Program-made: the position numbers and the translations under genes
Shown: positions 1-8,668 of the stretch, one piece after another
How the letters are laid out: every line of letters starts with the position of its first letter
How positions within the stretch are numbered: the first letter of the stretch is position 1
The notes under the pieces: generated by a model
Database searches by the model: none
Seen by the model: only the letters and a program-made list of their open reading frames with translations
Told to the model about the DNA's origin: nothing
Source: a virus
IMG/VR virus record: IMGVR_UViG_3300031952_000091
Coordinates: 1-31,747 of that record
Reading direction: 5' to 3' (one strand)
Length of the DNA: 31,747 nt

Positions 1-3000
1 ATTGTAGCAGCCCCCGCCCCAGGTCCACGGAAAGTAACTGAGTTGCGGTTGATAGTAATTGTTCCAGTGGTTTTGTAAATACCTGACGGGAAAAATACAG
101 TTGCACCCCTATCACCTGCAGTGGCAGTAATTGTATCCCTGATAGCTGTTGTATCATCTGTAGAACTATCGCCAGTAGCACCATAGTCTTTGACGTTGTA
201 GACATTAAACACGCCAGGTATAGCACCAAATGAGGGCGCAGCACTGACACCACCACCTTTTAATACTGTTCCAATCGCACCTAAAGCAGCTTCAGAAATT
301 ACACCAGTGCCATTTGTATATAGTGACTTCCAGTTTCCATATGCCCCACCACTAGGGGGTGCGGTAAAGGTTGGTGCTGAACTCGCTCCTGAACTGGTCA
401 GGACCGTGCCATTTGCACCCAATGCAAGCTCTGTAAAAGCACCACTTCCATCTGAGTAAAAGGCTTTCCAGTAGCCCCTGGTAGCAACAAGTCTTGACGT
501 GTCGGACGCATGTATGTGGTCGGCCCTGGGGATTGTAGACAGTGCGCCGACACTCACCGATCCGTCCATTTTTATGTTTGACGTAGAAGTTTCAAAATTC
601 TGATTGAATGCAGTGCCTTTGCTTGAAATTACAGGTTCCCTGCTTGTATCAGAAGCATGAACGTGGTCACGTCTAGCTGCAATAACTGCCGTTCCAGGTG
701 CGGCAGTACCATTCATAGCCGGATTTGTAGTATCGAATAATGCTTTATTTGTATATGCTGTTTCGGCATTTGCTATGCCAACAACATTAACTAATCCAGA
801 TGCAGGTGCAGTAGCTTTTACCAGCAATCCGTGATTTGTCGTATTCGCATTGAGGTCGGTATTGTCATCTGGTGTAGCAAAATCATCTAGCTTTGTCGCT
901 GTTGTAGCAGCTCCAATATATGTTTTTACACGACTCATCGCACATTTTCTATTAGTTCCAGCACCACCATCATCGACAAGAATGAGATCGGCATCTGCCA
1001 GTGCGGCCCCTATATCTGTTCCACCGTCGAGATTAACGTCAGTTATATCTCCATCCCATGCATCAGCAGTAGCAGCTTGCCATGAACACGTACCATCTCC
1101 ATCTTCACGAAGAAATTTACCCGCTCCTGTTTCGCCAGTAGACAATATAGCCGTTCCTTCGTGTGCGTGTGCTGCGGCAGCGAAATAACCGACATTTTGA
1201 GCGGCGGCGGTTCCAAGCGTAGGTCTATTCCTTAAATCTGTATAATATATTTGAGCACCGTCACCACTACCGTTGTGGTCGTGGCTGTCACCGTTTGTTA
1301 CACCTTTTGCCAATGGCGCATATCTCGCATCTCCTCTGGTATTGTTGTGGTACTGAGTATGGTCATCTGCGGACAATCCCGTTAATGAACTGTGGCTTAT
1401 AGACACGCCTGAACTCGATGAACCATATCCAAATATACGTGGAAGATAGGGACGCACATCATGGATACGTGTACCTATACTGGTATCTTCGGCTTGTGCG
1501 ACAATAGTTGCTAGAAATACATTCACATTGCCAACATTAGTTGGCACTGTTGGAATCGCAGCAGCCAGTGCATCTTCTTCAGTAGCATATTCGGCTTGAC
1601 CGTAGACATAATACATCGTACCGCCTGGCGATCTATATACAAGACTTTTTGTCCAATACGTTGCAGTACACGTAATAAGTGCTGAACCATAGTTTTTTGT
1701 TATATCATTCCAAACCGTAGGATTACAAGAAGATACAACATCACCTACCCATCCAAAATTTGCGGTTTTGTACATTCTCACAAATGACGTTGTAGCGGCT
1801 AACGTATAGGTGTTGACATTGACATTTATTGTACCCTCTGCAGCACTAAGCGTTAAATTGGTAGTACCTTCAGACAATGAACAGCCCTCTTCAACCAAAG
1901 CACGTACAGCATTTGTAGCAAAATTAGCAAGTCGTTCCGCTATTTTGCTTGTGTAAACTGGTGTATTTACAACATCAGCAAGCAATGTATTTCCTAAAAC
2001 TGTATAAAGAACACCTAGTAAAACATGTACAGTCATATCTGGATCTGCATTTAATATTACTACTTCATTTGCGGCATTAATACAAACCACATTTAGGCCA
2101 TCATATAATGTAGATAATCCATAAGTTGTTGTTGCTTTCATACATCTTGCGATTGTTGCCGTACCATTAGAAACATATACTACATATGGCGCAATGGCGA
2201 ATGTTATTCCACCAGTAGGAATAAGTGTACCACCAGTAACAACACCACTGCCATGACACTCAATATTCTGTAGTTCGATTGCATCGACTTCATCATTTGT
2301 AGGTATTGAAACGCCGTTAATTTCATATGTAGATCCATCTCTCAAATTCACGCCATTTGCATCGATGGTCATGACCGTATCGGCAGGGTGAGCTTCATGT
2401 GCTGTGCCAGCAATAAAAAATTTAATATCTTCCCCAGGTGTCATTGTACCCATGACAAGGCTACCACCATCGTCGTATAAATACATATCATGTGGCGCAA
2501 AAATATCCCATGCCGTCGATACGTAACCTGAGTTGCAAATACCATAATCGGCGTAATAACTTTCGTCATCGCCATCATTGGCAGTTATAATAAAATCTGC
2601 AGTAGCGTCACCGCCATTATTTATATTTTGCAGATTTACCTGCACATAGGAATTGACATCGCCACCTACAGATAATGGGCTATTGGGTAATATTTCTGGT
2701 ACGGAAATTTTGAGCGCAGTCCCTATTCCAACAACACCATCAACGTCGTTGAACGTAAAATTGGGATTTCCAGCCAGTGTGCCAGCATTATTATATTGTA
2801 TTTCTGTATCGTTACCACCTGCCGTTGCCGTAACATCTACCCATTCCGTGTCATAATCGTCACCACTTATTTTTGCCAAGACCTGACCAGGATCGCCACC
2901 TACGGGTAAGTCACCGTCACCGCCACCACCGCCGTTTTTCCAACATATGTCATAGTCGGCATTACTTTGTTTTGCTAAAAACTGACCATTAGTTCCACCA

Positions 3001-3140
3001 TTGGGAACGCCCCTGGTGTTGCCATAAATTGTCTTAAACCGTTGCACATCAGATGAAACGGTTAAGTGGATTTGGGTATCGGGTGAACCCTTATAATTTA
3101 GTTTATCCGGCGGTGTTATTACAAATTCATTAACGCTCAT
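1..3140 (-). CDS. Large tailspike/tail fibre, 3' end beyond the left edge (partial)
   Basis: An uninterrupted frame runs from an ATG at 3140 to the left edge: 1,046 codons with no stop. I checked every triplet. The start overlaps the stop of the upstream 99-aa gene as ATGA. A Gly/Asp-rich linker (about residues 67-90) follows the N-terminus. Around 592-613 there is a DDHTQYHN...GDARYAPLAKG segment of the kind found in phage fibre shafts. Two copies of a DHxHASDTSR motif lie at about 822-833 and 871-883. Two related segments (GYWKAFYSDGSG and GNWKSLYTNGTG) follow. From about residue 980 the text reads FNVYNVKDYGATGDSSTDDT, then ATVFFPSGIYKTTGTI. That is the classic entry into a pectate-lyase-type right-handed beta-helix, as in tailspike depolymerases. 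Visible architecture is therefore attachment region, shaft, then enzyme domain. The catalytic part lies outside the window. Likely role: receptor binding and perhaps polysaccharide cleavage. Confidence 0.85.
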   Translation of the reverse strand, partial: MSVNEFVITPPDKLNYKGSPDTQIHLTVSSDVQRFKTIYGNTRGVPNGGTNGQFLAKQSNADYDICWKNGGGGGDGDLPVGGDPGQVLAKISGDDYDTEWVDVTATAGGNDTEIQYNNAGTLAGNPNFTFNDVDGVVGIGTALKISVPEILPNSPLSVGGDVNSYVQVNLQNINNGGDATADFIITANDGDDESYYADYGICNSGYVSTAWDIFAPHDMYLYDDGGSLVMGTMTPGEDIKFFIAGTAHEAHPADTVMTIDANGVNLRDGSTYEINGVSIPTNDEVDAIELQNIECHGSGVVTGGTLIPTGGITFAIAPYVVYVSNGTATIARCMKATTTYGLSTLYDGLNVVCINAANEVVILNADPDMTVHVLLGVLYTVLGNTLLADVVNTPVYTSKIAERLANFATNAVRALVEEGCSLSEGTTNLTLSAAEGTINVNVNTYTLAATTSFVRMYKTANFGWVGDVVSSCNPTVWNDITKNYGSALITCTATYWTKSLVYRSPGGTMYYVYGQAEYATEEDALAAAIPTVPTNVGNVNVFLATIVAQAEDTSIGTRIHDVRPYLPRIFGYGSSSSGVSISHSSLTGLSADDHTQYHNNTRGDARYAPLAKGVTNGDSHDHNGSGDGAQIYYTDLRNRPTLGTAAAQNVGYFAAAAHAHEGTAILSTGETGAGKFLREDGDGTCSWQAATADAWDGDITDVNLDGGTDIGAALADADLILVDDGGAGTNRKCAMSRVKTYIGAATTATKLDDFATPDDNTDLNANTTNHGLLVKATAPASGLVNVVGIANAETAYTNKALFDTTNPAMNGTAAPGTAVIAARRDHVHASDTSREPVISSKGTAFNQNFETSTSNIKMDGSVSVGALSTIPRADHIHASDTSRLVATRGYWKAFYSDGSGAFTELALGANGTVLTSSGASSAPTFTAPPSGGAYGNWKSLYTNGTGVISEAALGAIGTVLKGGGVSAAPSFGAIPGVFNVYNVKDYGATGDSSTDDTTAIRDTITATAGDRGATVFFPSGIYKTTGTITINRNSVTFRGPGAGAAT

Positions 3141-3436
3141 AATGGTATGTATTTTCCCTCAAAGTGTGTACGTGTGTAGCCGTCAATAGTTATTCTTAAC
3201 TGCCAAACCTCTCCACCTTCAAGTGTTGCGGTTTGCACTTCAGTAAGAGTCAATGTGCGTGTATATTGGTCTACTGTTGCAACGGTAAAATTCATACCAC
3301 CTATTGTTGCGGTAAGTGTTGCAGCAGTTAATGAAAACGGTGCTGTGATTTCAAATTGAAAGTCATCACCTGCCCTGAAGGATAGATCCAAAATATTTAT
3401 ATTCTGTTCAATTTTTTGTGTTTCGTCTGTTGCCAT
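3137..3436 (-). CDS. Small beta-rich tail-associated protein
   Basis: A 99-residue protein with no membrane segment or Cys. It begins MATDETQKIEQNINILDLSF and continues with alternating short hydrophobic and polar stretches (FQFEITAPFSL, ATLTATIGGMNF, VWQLRITIDGY), which suggests one small beta-sandwich. The AAGG site upstream and the ATGA overlap with the tailspike start point to translational coupling. Phages often place small immunoglobulin-like or BppU-N-like attachment proteins directly before a fibre gene, and the length and composition would fit that. I cannot assign a family. The likely role, by inference from position, is a connector or accessory of the distal fibre. Confidence 0.6.
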   Translation of the reverse strand: MATDETQKIEQNINILDLSFRAGDDFQFEITAPFSLTAATLTATIGGMNFTVATVDQYTRTLTLTEVQTATLEGGEVWQLRITIDGYTRTHFEGKYIPL

Positions 3437-3446
3437 GTTTTGTACC

Positions 3447-3944
3447 TTAAATTTGTATGATAAGACCTACGGCCACGCCCATTTCTCGATTGGTTGAAAA
3501 TATACCGCCGCCGATACCTACCCAGGGTATTAACATGCGATAATATTCCAGCTTGGCCCCGTGCGAAAAAGTAAGATCGGAATGACCAAATCCAAACACA
3601 CCTATATAGTTCAATAAAATAACATTTTTCTTAAAATCTGGTACTCTGGCTTTTAATTCAAATATTGTTTCTGCTTTTTTAAACCCATCATTTGATGTAA
3701 CAAGCAATTGATTGCCCTTCATTTTACCAGTTATCTTAACTTTTGCAAATTTCCATTCATTCAAAGCTGCAGGTGTATCAGGAGTTTTAGTGACTTGTGT
3801 AGTTGTTTTTAATTGTTTGGTAATTTCAACAGGTGGTTTTTGTCGGTCGTAATAGGCTTTTGAACCGAACCAAGTTCCACTGACGATGACTGCTAATACG
3901 ACAATTGAACTTGCTGTTGTGATAGCGATTGTTTTTATACTCAC
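3447..3944 (-). CDS. Membrane-anchored protein of unknown function, next to the M23 lysin
   Basis: The protein has 165 residues. Residues about 5-27 (IAITTASSIVVLAVIVSGTW) form one hydrophobic helix, followed by a Lys/Thr/Pro-rich linker (about 33-60) and a folded C-terminal half. The tail end has two hydrophobic, Gly-rich strands ending in VGLIIQI, like the last strands of a membrane beta-structure. It has an AGAGGTG-type ribosome site and lies just downstream of the M23 endopeptidase gene, so a lysis or envelope role (spanin-like or host-membrane protein) is plausible. That is inference only, because the spanin hallmark of a long periplasmic coiled coil is not visible. It could equally be a virion membrane-contacting protein. 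Confidence 0.6.
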   Translation of the reverse strand: MSIKTIAITTASSIVVLAVIVSGTWFGSKAYYDRQKPPVEITKQLKTTTQVTKTPDTPAALNEWKFAKVKITGKMKGNQLLVTSNDGFKKAETIFELKARVPDFKKNVILLNYIGVFGFGHSDLTFSHGAKLEYYRMLIPWVGIGGGIFSTNREMGVAVGLIIQI

Positions 3945-3964
3945 ATTACACCTCTGTTGATTTT

Positions 3965-3992
3965 ATTTTACAATTTATTCAAAAAATTACAA
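3965..3992 (-). promoter_or_regulatory. Weak sigma70-like promoter candidate before the 165-aa gene
   Basis: On the minus strand TTGTAA (3992-3987) and TAAAAT (3970-3965) are separated by 16 nt, in the 74-nt gap between the M23 gene and the next gene. It matches 4/6 and 5/6 of the consensus. The gap is very AT-rich, so a chance match is quite possible. Confidence 0.25.
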
Positions 3993-4018
3993 CTCTTTTT
4001 TTATATAAATTATAAAAA

Positions 4019-4459
4019 TCAAGCCACGTCAATTATTTGATTGAAAATAAGGCGTGGATTTAATTTTTGCCACTTTTCAGTCCAGACATCAACATGTAGG
4101 TGTGGACCAAAACTACGGCCCACATTTGCATACTCACCTATTTTTTGACCTGCACTGGCCTTATCACCAACCTTGACAAAATTGTTGCGTAGGTGCAGGT
4201 ATCTGACAAAATACGTAACATCGTCGATAACGTGTTGTAAAATGACCATATTGCCAGCACTGTGGTGGTTGTCTACCCACCGTAGTGCATCGTTGTAATT
4301 GTCCATGTCATATATGACTGTGCCATCGGCAATAGCTAAGACAGATGCATCAGTTTTGGAAATGAGATCCAATCCGTCATGGAACTCTTTAACTCCATTT
4401 AATATGCGGTTGCCATAGTCCGAAGTAATTTTATATGGGTTTTTTACTGGTAGAATCAT
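4019..4459 (-). CDS. M23-family peptidoglycan endopeptidase (endolysin or tail lysin)
   Basis: This 146-residue protein is essentially one LytM/M23 domain with all metal and catalytic positions present: H27 and D31 in EFHDGLDL, H89 in RYLHL, and H120/H122 in GPHLHVDV. Enzymes of this family are zinc endopeptidases that cut the peptide cross-links of peptidoglycan. There is no signal peptide, so it needs a holin, or incorporation in the particle, to reach the wall. The start has an AAGGAG site nine bases upstream, and it overlaps the end of the upstream 94-aa gene by 29 nt. Its position between the fibre genes fits either a lysis enzyme or a tail-borne lysin. A second, longer M23 protein is encoded at 29006-30097 and is similar through the active-site region, suggesting paralogy. 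Confidence 0.88.
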   Translation of the reverse strand: MILPVKNPYKITSDYGNRILNGVKEFHDGLDLISKTDASVLAIADGTVIYDMDNYNDALRWVDNHHSAGNMVILQHVIDDVTYFVRYLHLRNNFVKVGDKASAGQKIGEYANVGRSFGPHLHVDVWTEKWQKLNPRLIFNQIIDVA

Positions 4460-4715
4460 TTGTTAATTCTCCTTTTTTCCAACAACTTGCAAAATAAGGA
4501 TTTGGGAACCATTCCGGCAATTTTATAGGCCAATCAATATCAGGATAGCCTTTTACCTTAGTAATATCCCTGAATTTATTTCTTACATCTTCAAGTTCAG
4601 ATATTTGCTGTTCTGTTAAACCCCGACAATTTGTAAAGATATAAACATCTGATTTTTTAAAAAAGCGTTCACGATCTTCTTTAATTGCTTGTATCATTCT
4701 TTCTTTTATATCCAT
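4431..4715 (-). CDS. Small hypothetical protein between fibre and lysin, possible fibre chaperone
   Basis: A 94-residue soluble, charged protein. Its first half is helical and charged (KERMIQAIKEDRERFF, LTEQQISELEDVRNKFRDIT). Its second half is rich in Trp/Pro (DIDWPIKLPEWFPNPYFASCW). GAGG lies five bases before the ATG. It directly follows the fibre gene, where many phages encode a small fibre-assembly chaperone. The layout, with a helical N-terminus and a W-P-rich tail, would suit that, but no family signature is clear. Confidence 0.55.
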   Translation of the reverse strand: MDIKERMIQAIKEDRERFFKKSDVYIFTNCRGLTEQQISELEDVRNKFRDITKVKGYPDIDWPIKLPEWFPNPYFASCWKKGELTNDSTSKKPI

Positions 4716-4726
4716 ATTAACCTCTA

Positions 4727-6217
4727 TTAAGTTACATCACAAGATTGATCGTCTCTAAATGTGTTTGTACCACCCCATGCAGCCGTTGATGGAGTACCAC
4801 TTTTTCTGCACCCATTACTATATGTACAACTATAATAACAATGTCCAGTAGTACTACCATAGCCAGTAGCCGTGGTATTAGATATTTGATCGCAAAATGC
4901 AAAACCACGACCAGTTGCACTTCCGGTAGCAGCAAATCCATTACAATTCATAATTTTTTCTGAGTTGGTAAACCCACTCCTTGACCCCGTAGCAGAACTT
5001 ACACCAGTACCGGTACAATTTATGACATAAGAACAATAAGAAAAACCTGCCCCCGATGCCGTACCAGTAGCCGTACCAGTACCGGTACAATTTATTACAT
5101 AATCACAATCGTAAAATCCGTTGCCTTGGGAATCCGTACCAGTAGCCGTACCAGTACCGGTACAATTGTCTAAATTATTACATATATTGAATCCAGTACA
5201 AGTAACGGAGTTACCAGATCCAGTATGGGTTCCAACACAATTAACCAAATTATTACAAGATGAAAATGCAGAACCATTAGTCGAACTAGTTACTGCCCCC
5301 GTACAATTTGTTAAATTTATACAATAATAGAACGCAGTTACATTTCCTGTGCCACTAGCCGATACGGTCAACCCTTTTATTTCATACTTGTTGTCTGTCG
5401 GACGAGCAGTATATTTAATACCATACTGTCCAGTAGTTAAACTTGAAACAGTTAATGTCGCACCGTTGATAGCATGTATTTTCTCCACTGTTGATGGTAT
5501 TGTTGTTTGTGCTGCTCTTGTTATGTTACAAGTAAATAATACATTTTTAGCATTTAACCAAGTACTACTTGCAACAAGCAAATCAAATTTATCTTGTGAA
5601 TCCACTATATAATCATATATAGGACTTACAACAGGGAACGATGGGCTACGCACACCTAAATCAGCATAAGTCGTCCCTGTCATGGTGAATTTGCCTAAAA
5701 TAGCTGCAGTAGCTACTGGATCTGAGGAAGCAAATAAATCATCGGTACTGGTGCTGATATAACCATTGCTGTCACCCATATAAGTATCAATAATTTGATA
5801 GTGATATGATGTACCGGCTTTATGATTGCGAGTTGCAGTTCCCAATTTGAAATCGTAACGTGCAGTAACCCATATGCTACGGCCATCATTCCATCCCGAA
5901 GGTAATGAAACGTTGTTAAGTGCAGGTATATGTACCAACCTTTTTTTGCTATTAGTGTCAAGTGTTCGCACCACACCTTCGGTTATATTTATTTTACCGC
6001 TACCGGCATCACTGACTCTGCCGCCATACAGTATTAAAAATGTCGTTGTTGGCGCACCTGAAATTGCTGACAATGAATCCGCTATTTTTTCTTGTAGATA
6101 TTCATGGTCGGCCTGTGCGTCTGTAATTAAATAATAATCACCATTGGCATCTGGTGTATGTGCCGCTACTTCGCCATCCCAATATAAATTAGTAAAAACT
6201 TCTGCGAAAATTCCCAT
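4727..6217 (-). CDS. Tail fibre with a C-terminal Cys-ladder repeat domain
   Basis: The protein has 496 residues. Residues 1-200 look like a fibre attachment region: LYWDGEVAAHTPDANGDYYL, then a segment LVHIPALNNVSLPSGWNDGR resembling other phage fibre N-domains. Residues about 205-290 lead into a repeat region (297-470) of eight units averaging 23-24 residues. Each unit carries the pattern F-x-x-C-x5-C-T-G followed by Thr/Gly/Ser-rich turns. Cys pairs are at 299/305, 321/327, 346/352, 371/377, 395/401 and 464/470. In unit six only the second Cys (425) remains and in unit seven only the first (442). Regular spacing and NCTGTG-type rungs suggest a parallel beta-solenoid with stacked Cys and Asn. 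AAGGAC lies eight bases before the ATG. It follows the gpI-like gene directly, as expected for the fibre attached to the baseplate. Confidence 0.75.
   Translation of the reverse strand: MGIFAEVFTNLYWDGEVAAHTPDANGDYYLITDAQADHEYLQEKIADSLSAISGAPTTTFLILYGGRVSDAGSGKINITEGVVRTLDTNSKKRLVHIPALNNVSLPSGWNDGRSIWVTARYDFKLGTATRNHKAGTSYHYQIIDTYMGDSNGYISTSTDDLFASSDPVATAAILGKFTMTGTTYADLGVRSPSFPVVSPIYDYIVDSQDKFDLLVASSTWLNAKNVLFTCNITRAAQTTIPSTVEKIHAINGATLTVSSLTTGQYGIKYTARPTDNKYEIKGLTVSASGTGNVTAFYYCINLTNCTGAVTSSTNGSAFSSCNNLVNCVGTHTGSGNSVTCTGFNICNNLDNCTGTGTATGTDSQGNGFYDCDYVINCTGTGTATGTASGAGFSYCSYVINCTGTGVSSATGSRSGFTNSEKIMNCNGFAATGSATGRGFAFCDQISNTTATGYGSTTGHCYYSCTYSNGCRKSGTPSTAAWGGTNTFRDDQSCDVT
4808..5329 (-). 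repeat. Eight degenerate repeats of 66-75 nt inside the fibre gene
   Basis: These encode the Cys-ladder units. At DNA level a 34-bp segment beginning ccgtaccagtagccg is repeated exactly at 5059-5092 and 5134-5167, 75 bp apart (25 codons). A 19-bp part recurs at 5004-5022. Exact tandem copies inside a receptor-binding gene offer a route to change the number of rungs by recombination or slippage. Confidence 0.8.
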
Positions 6218-6218
6218 T

Positions 6219-6794
6219 TTATACCGTCCTTAATATAGTCATACTTGAATTTACCAAATAAATTTGGTAAAATGCTGGCAAAAGAAAATTTTGTCTGTAT
6301 GCAAGTACAATTGCATCTAATTCGTCATTATCAGTTGTTTTAACATCAACGTATATTTCAAAAATTACTGCAGGGGATGCCCATACCCTGTCGCCACCAT
6401 CTGGTACACCAGCCATGTGCCATGACGAAACGCCCCATACCGACCAACCCGTTTCATAAGCGTTAAAAATTTCGCCTCTTGTGCCTACAATTGCTTCTGC
6501 ATAGTCAAGATATAATTCACCTGTAGCCTTTTTCTTAAAGATTGTAGCAAATGTTCTAATTTTTAATCTTTTTGAAGATAGACTTTCTGTAGGCCAAGTT
6601 TCAATACCACGTACCTTTAAGGCAAGTTCAAGTGCAAGCAACGGCATTTTTGATATATTGCGCAGATTATATAAATCATAGGTCTTATTCATTACGTAAT
6701 CTACGTTATCATCAACAATGGTTTGGAAATCTACCCAATCACTTCCAAACTGGCTGTTGAAATAGGGTATGTTAAAATTAAACCAATTATTCAT
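6219..6794 (-). CDS. Baseplate/tail protein I (P2 gpI-like)
   Basis: This 191-residue protein lies immediately after the gpJ-like gene, with a TAATG start-stop overlap. In P2-type baseplates gpI follows gpJ and links the wedge to the fibre. Central residues LLALELALKVRGIETWPTES and RLKIRTFATIFKKKATGELY resemble the helical N-terminal part of gpI-like proteins. The C-terminal part contains the beta-rich segment AVIFEIYVDV. The next gene is the fibre, which completes the usual J-I-fibre order. Assignment rests on order, size and general similarity rather than on a diagnostic motif. Confidence 0.7.
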   Translation of the reverse strand: MNNWFNFNIPYFNSQFGSDWVDFQTIVDDNVDYVMNKTYDLYNLRNISKMPLLALELALKVRGIETWPTESLSSKRLKIRTFATIFKKKATGELYLDYAEAIVGTRGEIFNAYETGWSVWGVSSWHMAGVPDGGDRVWASPAVIFEIYVDVKTTDNDELDAIVLAYRQNFLLPAFYQIYLVNSSMTILRTV

Positions 6795-8284
6795 TATGTT
6801 ACCGTAACCGTACCAACGTTTATAATCTCATCTGCAGCCGGTGTAACATTCGCTGCAGGCGTAGTCAGAGAAAAAATATCACTGCCATAATCATATAGAC
6901 AATCACCCATTGACCATAACACGCCTATTTCAAGTGGTTGTTCCCATTGCCGATATTCCCTGGTTCCAAGCAGATCAATCCATTTCAGAATAACTATTTC
7001 AAGCGCTTCATTCTCATATTCTGTAAATGCATATGCAAATAATGAATTAATAACCAACGTCCGACAGGCATCAATGCCCCAATCAGCATAATATTCTATG
7101 ATTTCGTTGTCATTTGCCATAGTGGCCAATGACAGGGCAAAAGCAACAAGATGGCGTACAGTAGCGCCAACAAAACCTGGTCTGACAGTAGTAGTTGCCG
7201 TTATATTGACTACCTTATATGCAGCAGTGGATGCAGTAATTGGCATAGCACCAAATTGTGTACGGGCCTTGACGTAATCCTCAACATCGGATAATAAACC
7301 GCCGCCAGCAGTGCCACCCCCACTTGGTACAATATGTACACCGGCTTCACCAACCCCAGGGAATCCAAGAGCTTTGACAACTTGACTTGACGATGCACGG
7401 GCAGCAAATTCAAGATCCTCTTGGCTCCAAACCACATCTTTAAACCTGACAGACGATCTGGCATTTCTGATAATGGCATTAACACCTTCGCTGTCATTAC
7501 CACCGACACTTTCTGCATTTGTTATAGACAATATATCGGGATCATTGCCAACATTTATTATTAATAAACCCGCACCCATTCTACCCGGTAATCCTTTTGT
7601 TATGGCAAAATCACCATACACAGTTAAGCCCGATGTCGGTTTGGCCCCTGTAACGCCATCACCAAATCCTATTCTTGTTTTACCCGAACTCTGATATATA
7701 AGAATAAAGTGTTTATCTGTTGAACTGCTATCATCAAAATTATTAACTCTCGTCCACGTATCTCCATCAATTATTAATGATATTGTATCACGGATAATAT
7801 TCAAATAACCATCAATGGGATAATCGAGAAAATCACCTGTTGCAGTAACAAATAACCCTTTATCTTCAAATAATTGTTTTTGTTTGGAAGCAACAGTAAT
7901 CGTACTCGTGCCGCCACTATTACCTTCTGCAGTCAATTCATAGATAACGATTTGTCCTGTAGCTAGAGAAATACCACCAACCTGATAGCCAACAGCCAAA
8001 GTTTTGGCTTTTGCCGATGTCAATGTAATTGTCAGTGCTGCAGTAGCACCATCAGCCTCAACAGGAGCATAATCACATATATCGGCAAATGAATATGCAC
8101 TTTCCCTGGTAATTGGGTATAATATGTCAGTTGCTATCCTGTTCTGTATCTCAGACTGGTGATCGAACATACCCGACATTTCATGGAACAGCCATGTCGG
8201 TTTTTGTGGGTATGCCAATGTAAGAGGTAGAAAAACATCATAATATGCTCTTGCATTGTGCTTATATAAATTTTGTATTGCCAT
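6794..8284 (-). CDS. Baseplate assembly protein J (gpJ / gp6-like wedge)
   Basis: The protein has 496 residues. Its features match the baseplate J family: an N-terminal helical region (NRIATDILYPITRESAYSFADIC), a beta-rich middle (TWTRVNNFDDSSSTDKHFIL, then TRIGFGDGVTGAKPTSG), and after it SVGGNDSEGVNAIIRNARSSVRFKDVVWSQEDLEFAARAS. The FGDG and ESVGGxD motifs are typical of gpJ/Mu gp47 proteins. Together these form the wedge ring that triggers sheath contraction. It sits between the gp25-like and gpI-like genes, in the canonical order. The start is a TAATG overlap with the gp25-like stop, and no independent Shine-Dalgarno is seen, so translation is probably coupled. Confidence 0.88.
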   Translation of the reverse strand: MAIQNLYKHNARAYYDVFLPLTLAYPQKPTWLFHEMSGMFDHQSEIQNRIATDILYPITRESAYSFADICDYAPVEADGATAALTITLTSAKAKTLAVGYQVGGISLATGQIVIYELTAEGNSGGTSTITVASKQKQLFEDKGLFVTATGDFLDYPIDGYLNIIRDTISLIIDGDTWTRVNNFDDSSSTDKHFILIYQSSGKTRIGFGDGVTGAKPTSGLTVYGDFAITKGLPGRMGAGLLIINVGNDPDILSITNAESVGGNDSEGVNAIIRNARSSVRFKDVVWSQEDLEFAARASSSQVVKALGFPGVGEAGVHIVPSGGGTAGGGLLSDVEDYVKARTQFGAMPITASTAAYKVVNITATTTVRPGFVGATVRHLVAFALSLATMANDNEIIEYYADWGIDACRTLVINSLFAYAFTEYENEALEIVILKWIDLLGTREYRQWEQPLEIGVLWSMGDCLYDYGSDIFSLTTPAANVTPAADEIINVGTVTVT

Positions 8285-8667
8285 TATATTTGTACCACGC
8301 CCTCTTTTGTCAAGTCTTTGAGAAGCCTATATTTAACCTGTGCCAAGTATACATCACTACCATTCCATTTGTCAACTATATTTATATCGCTGTAACCGAC
8401 AATGATATAAGGATTGTTGTTTTTTGCTTGATTTATCTCATATATGGACTGAATTAAGTTAGAACTGAACATTAAGCCAGTCACTATATTAGTAGGTTCC
8501 TGTTCAAGATCGAGAAAATTCCCGCCCATATTACGGTCGTAGTGTATGCTTTCTTTGTCTTGAAAAGCTGCTTTGAATATTTCATATTCGATTTCGTCAT
8601 TGCTTGTCCCATCATTGTATTCAAGGAGAAAAGCTAAGTTTGCAATATACATGGTATCATCGGTCAT
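8284..8667 (-). CDS. Baseplate wedge protein, gp25/gpW-like
   Basis: This 127-residue protein has AAGGAG six bases before the ATG. Size and location, between the spike and gpJ genes, match the lysozyme-like wedge protein gp25/P2 gpW, which nucleates sheath assembly. The segment DRNMGGNFLDLEQEPTN, followed by a helix (LIQSIYEINQA) and a beta hairpin (YIIVGYSDINIVDKW), parallels the family's conserved core. Similarity is moderate and the call depends largely on gene order. Confidence 0.65.
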   Translation of the reverse strand: MTDDTMYIANLAFLLEYNDGTSNDEIEYEIFKAAFQDKESIHYDRNMGGNFLDLEQEPTNIVTGLMFSSNLIQSIYEINQAKNNNPYIIVGYSDINIVDKWNGSDVYLAQVKYRLLKDLTKEGVVQI

Positions 8668-8668
8668 G

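Noticed and set aside
850-1188. A 112-codon frame on the plus strand
   Set aside because: It lies opposite the tailspike, which is open without a stop over the whole region and has recognisable domains. The plus-strand protein is low-complexity Ser/Ala/Pro, as expected from antisense of Thr/Gly/Ala-rich coding.
5004-5167. Regular short repeats that could suggest a CRISPR array
   Set aside because: The repeats are in frame with the fibre protein, spaced 72-75 nt, and translate into consistent NCTGTG units. Spacers are not unique sequences and no cas genes are present.
4727-6217. Diversity-generating retroelement target in the fibre C-terminus
   Set aside because: The C-terminus shows no C-type-lectin pattern, and there is no reverse transcriptase or template repeat in the window. 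The repeats are regular solenoid units.
8283-8313. TTGACA (8313-8308) and TATAAT (8288-8283) on the minus strand at the start of the gpJ-like gene
   Set aside because: The spacer is 19 nt and transcription would begin inside gpJ after its start codon, so no useful message would be made. Coding constraint explains the sequence.
8337-8374. TTGACA with TATACT 18 nt further, within the gp25-like gene
   Set aside because: Fully inside coding sequence with a long spacer and no following gene start at a sensible distance. A chance match in AT-rich coding DNA.
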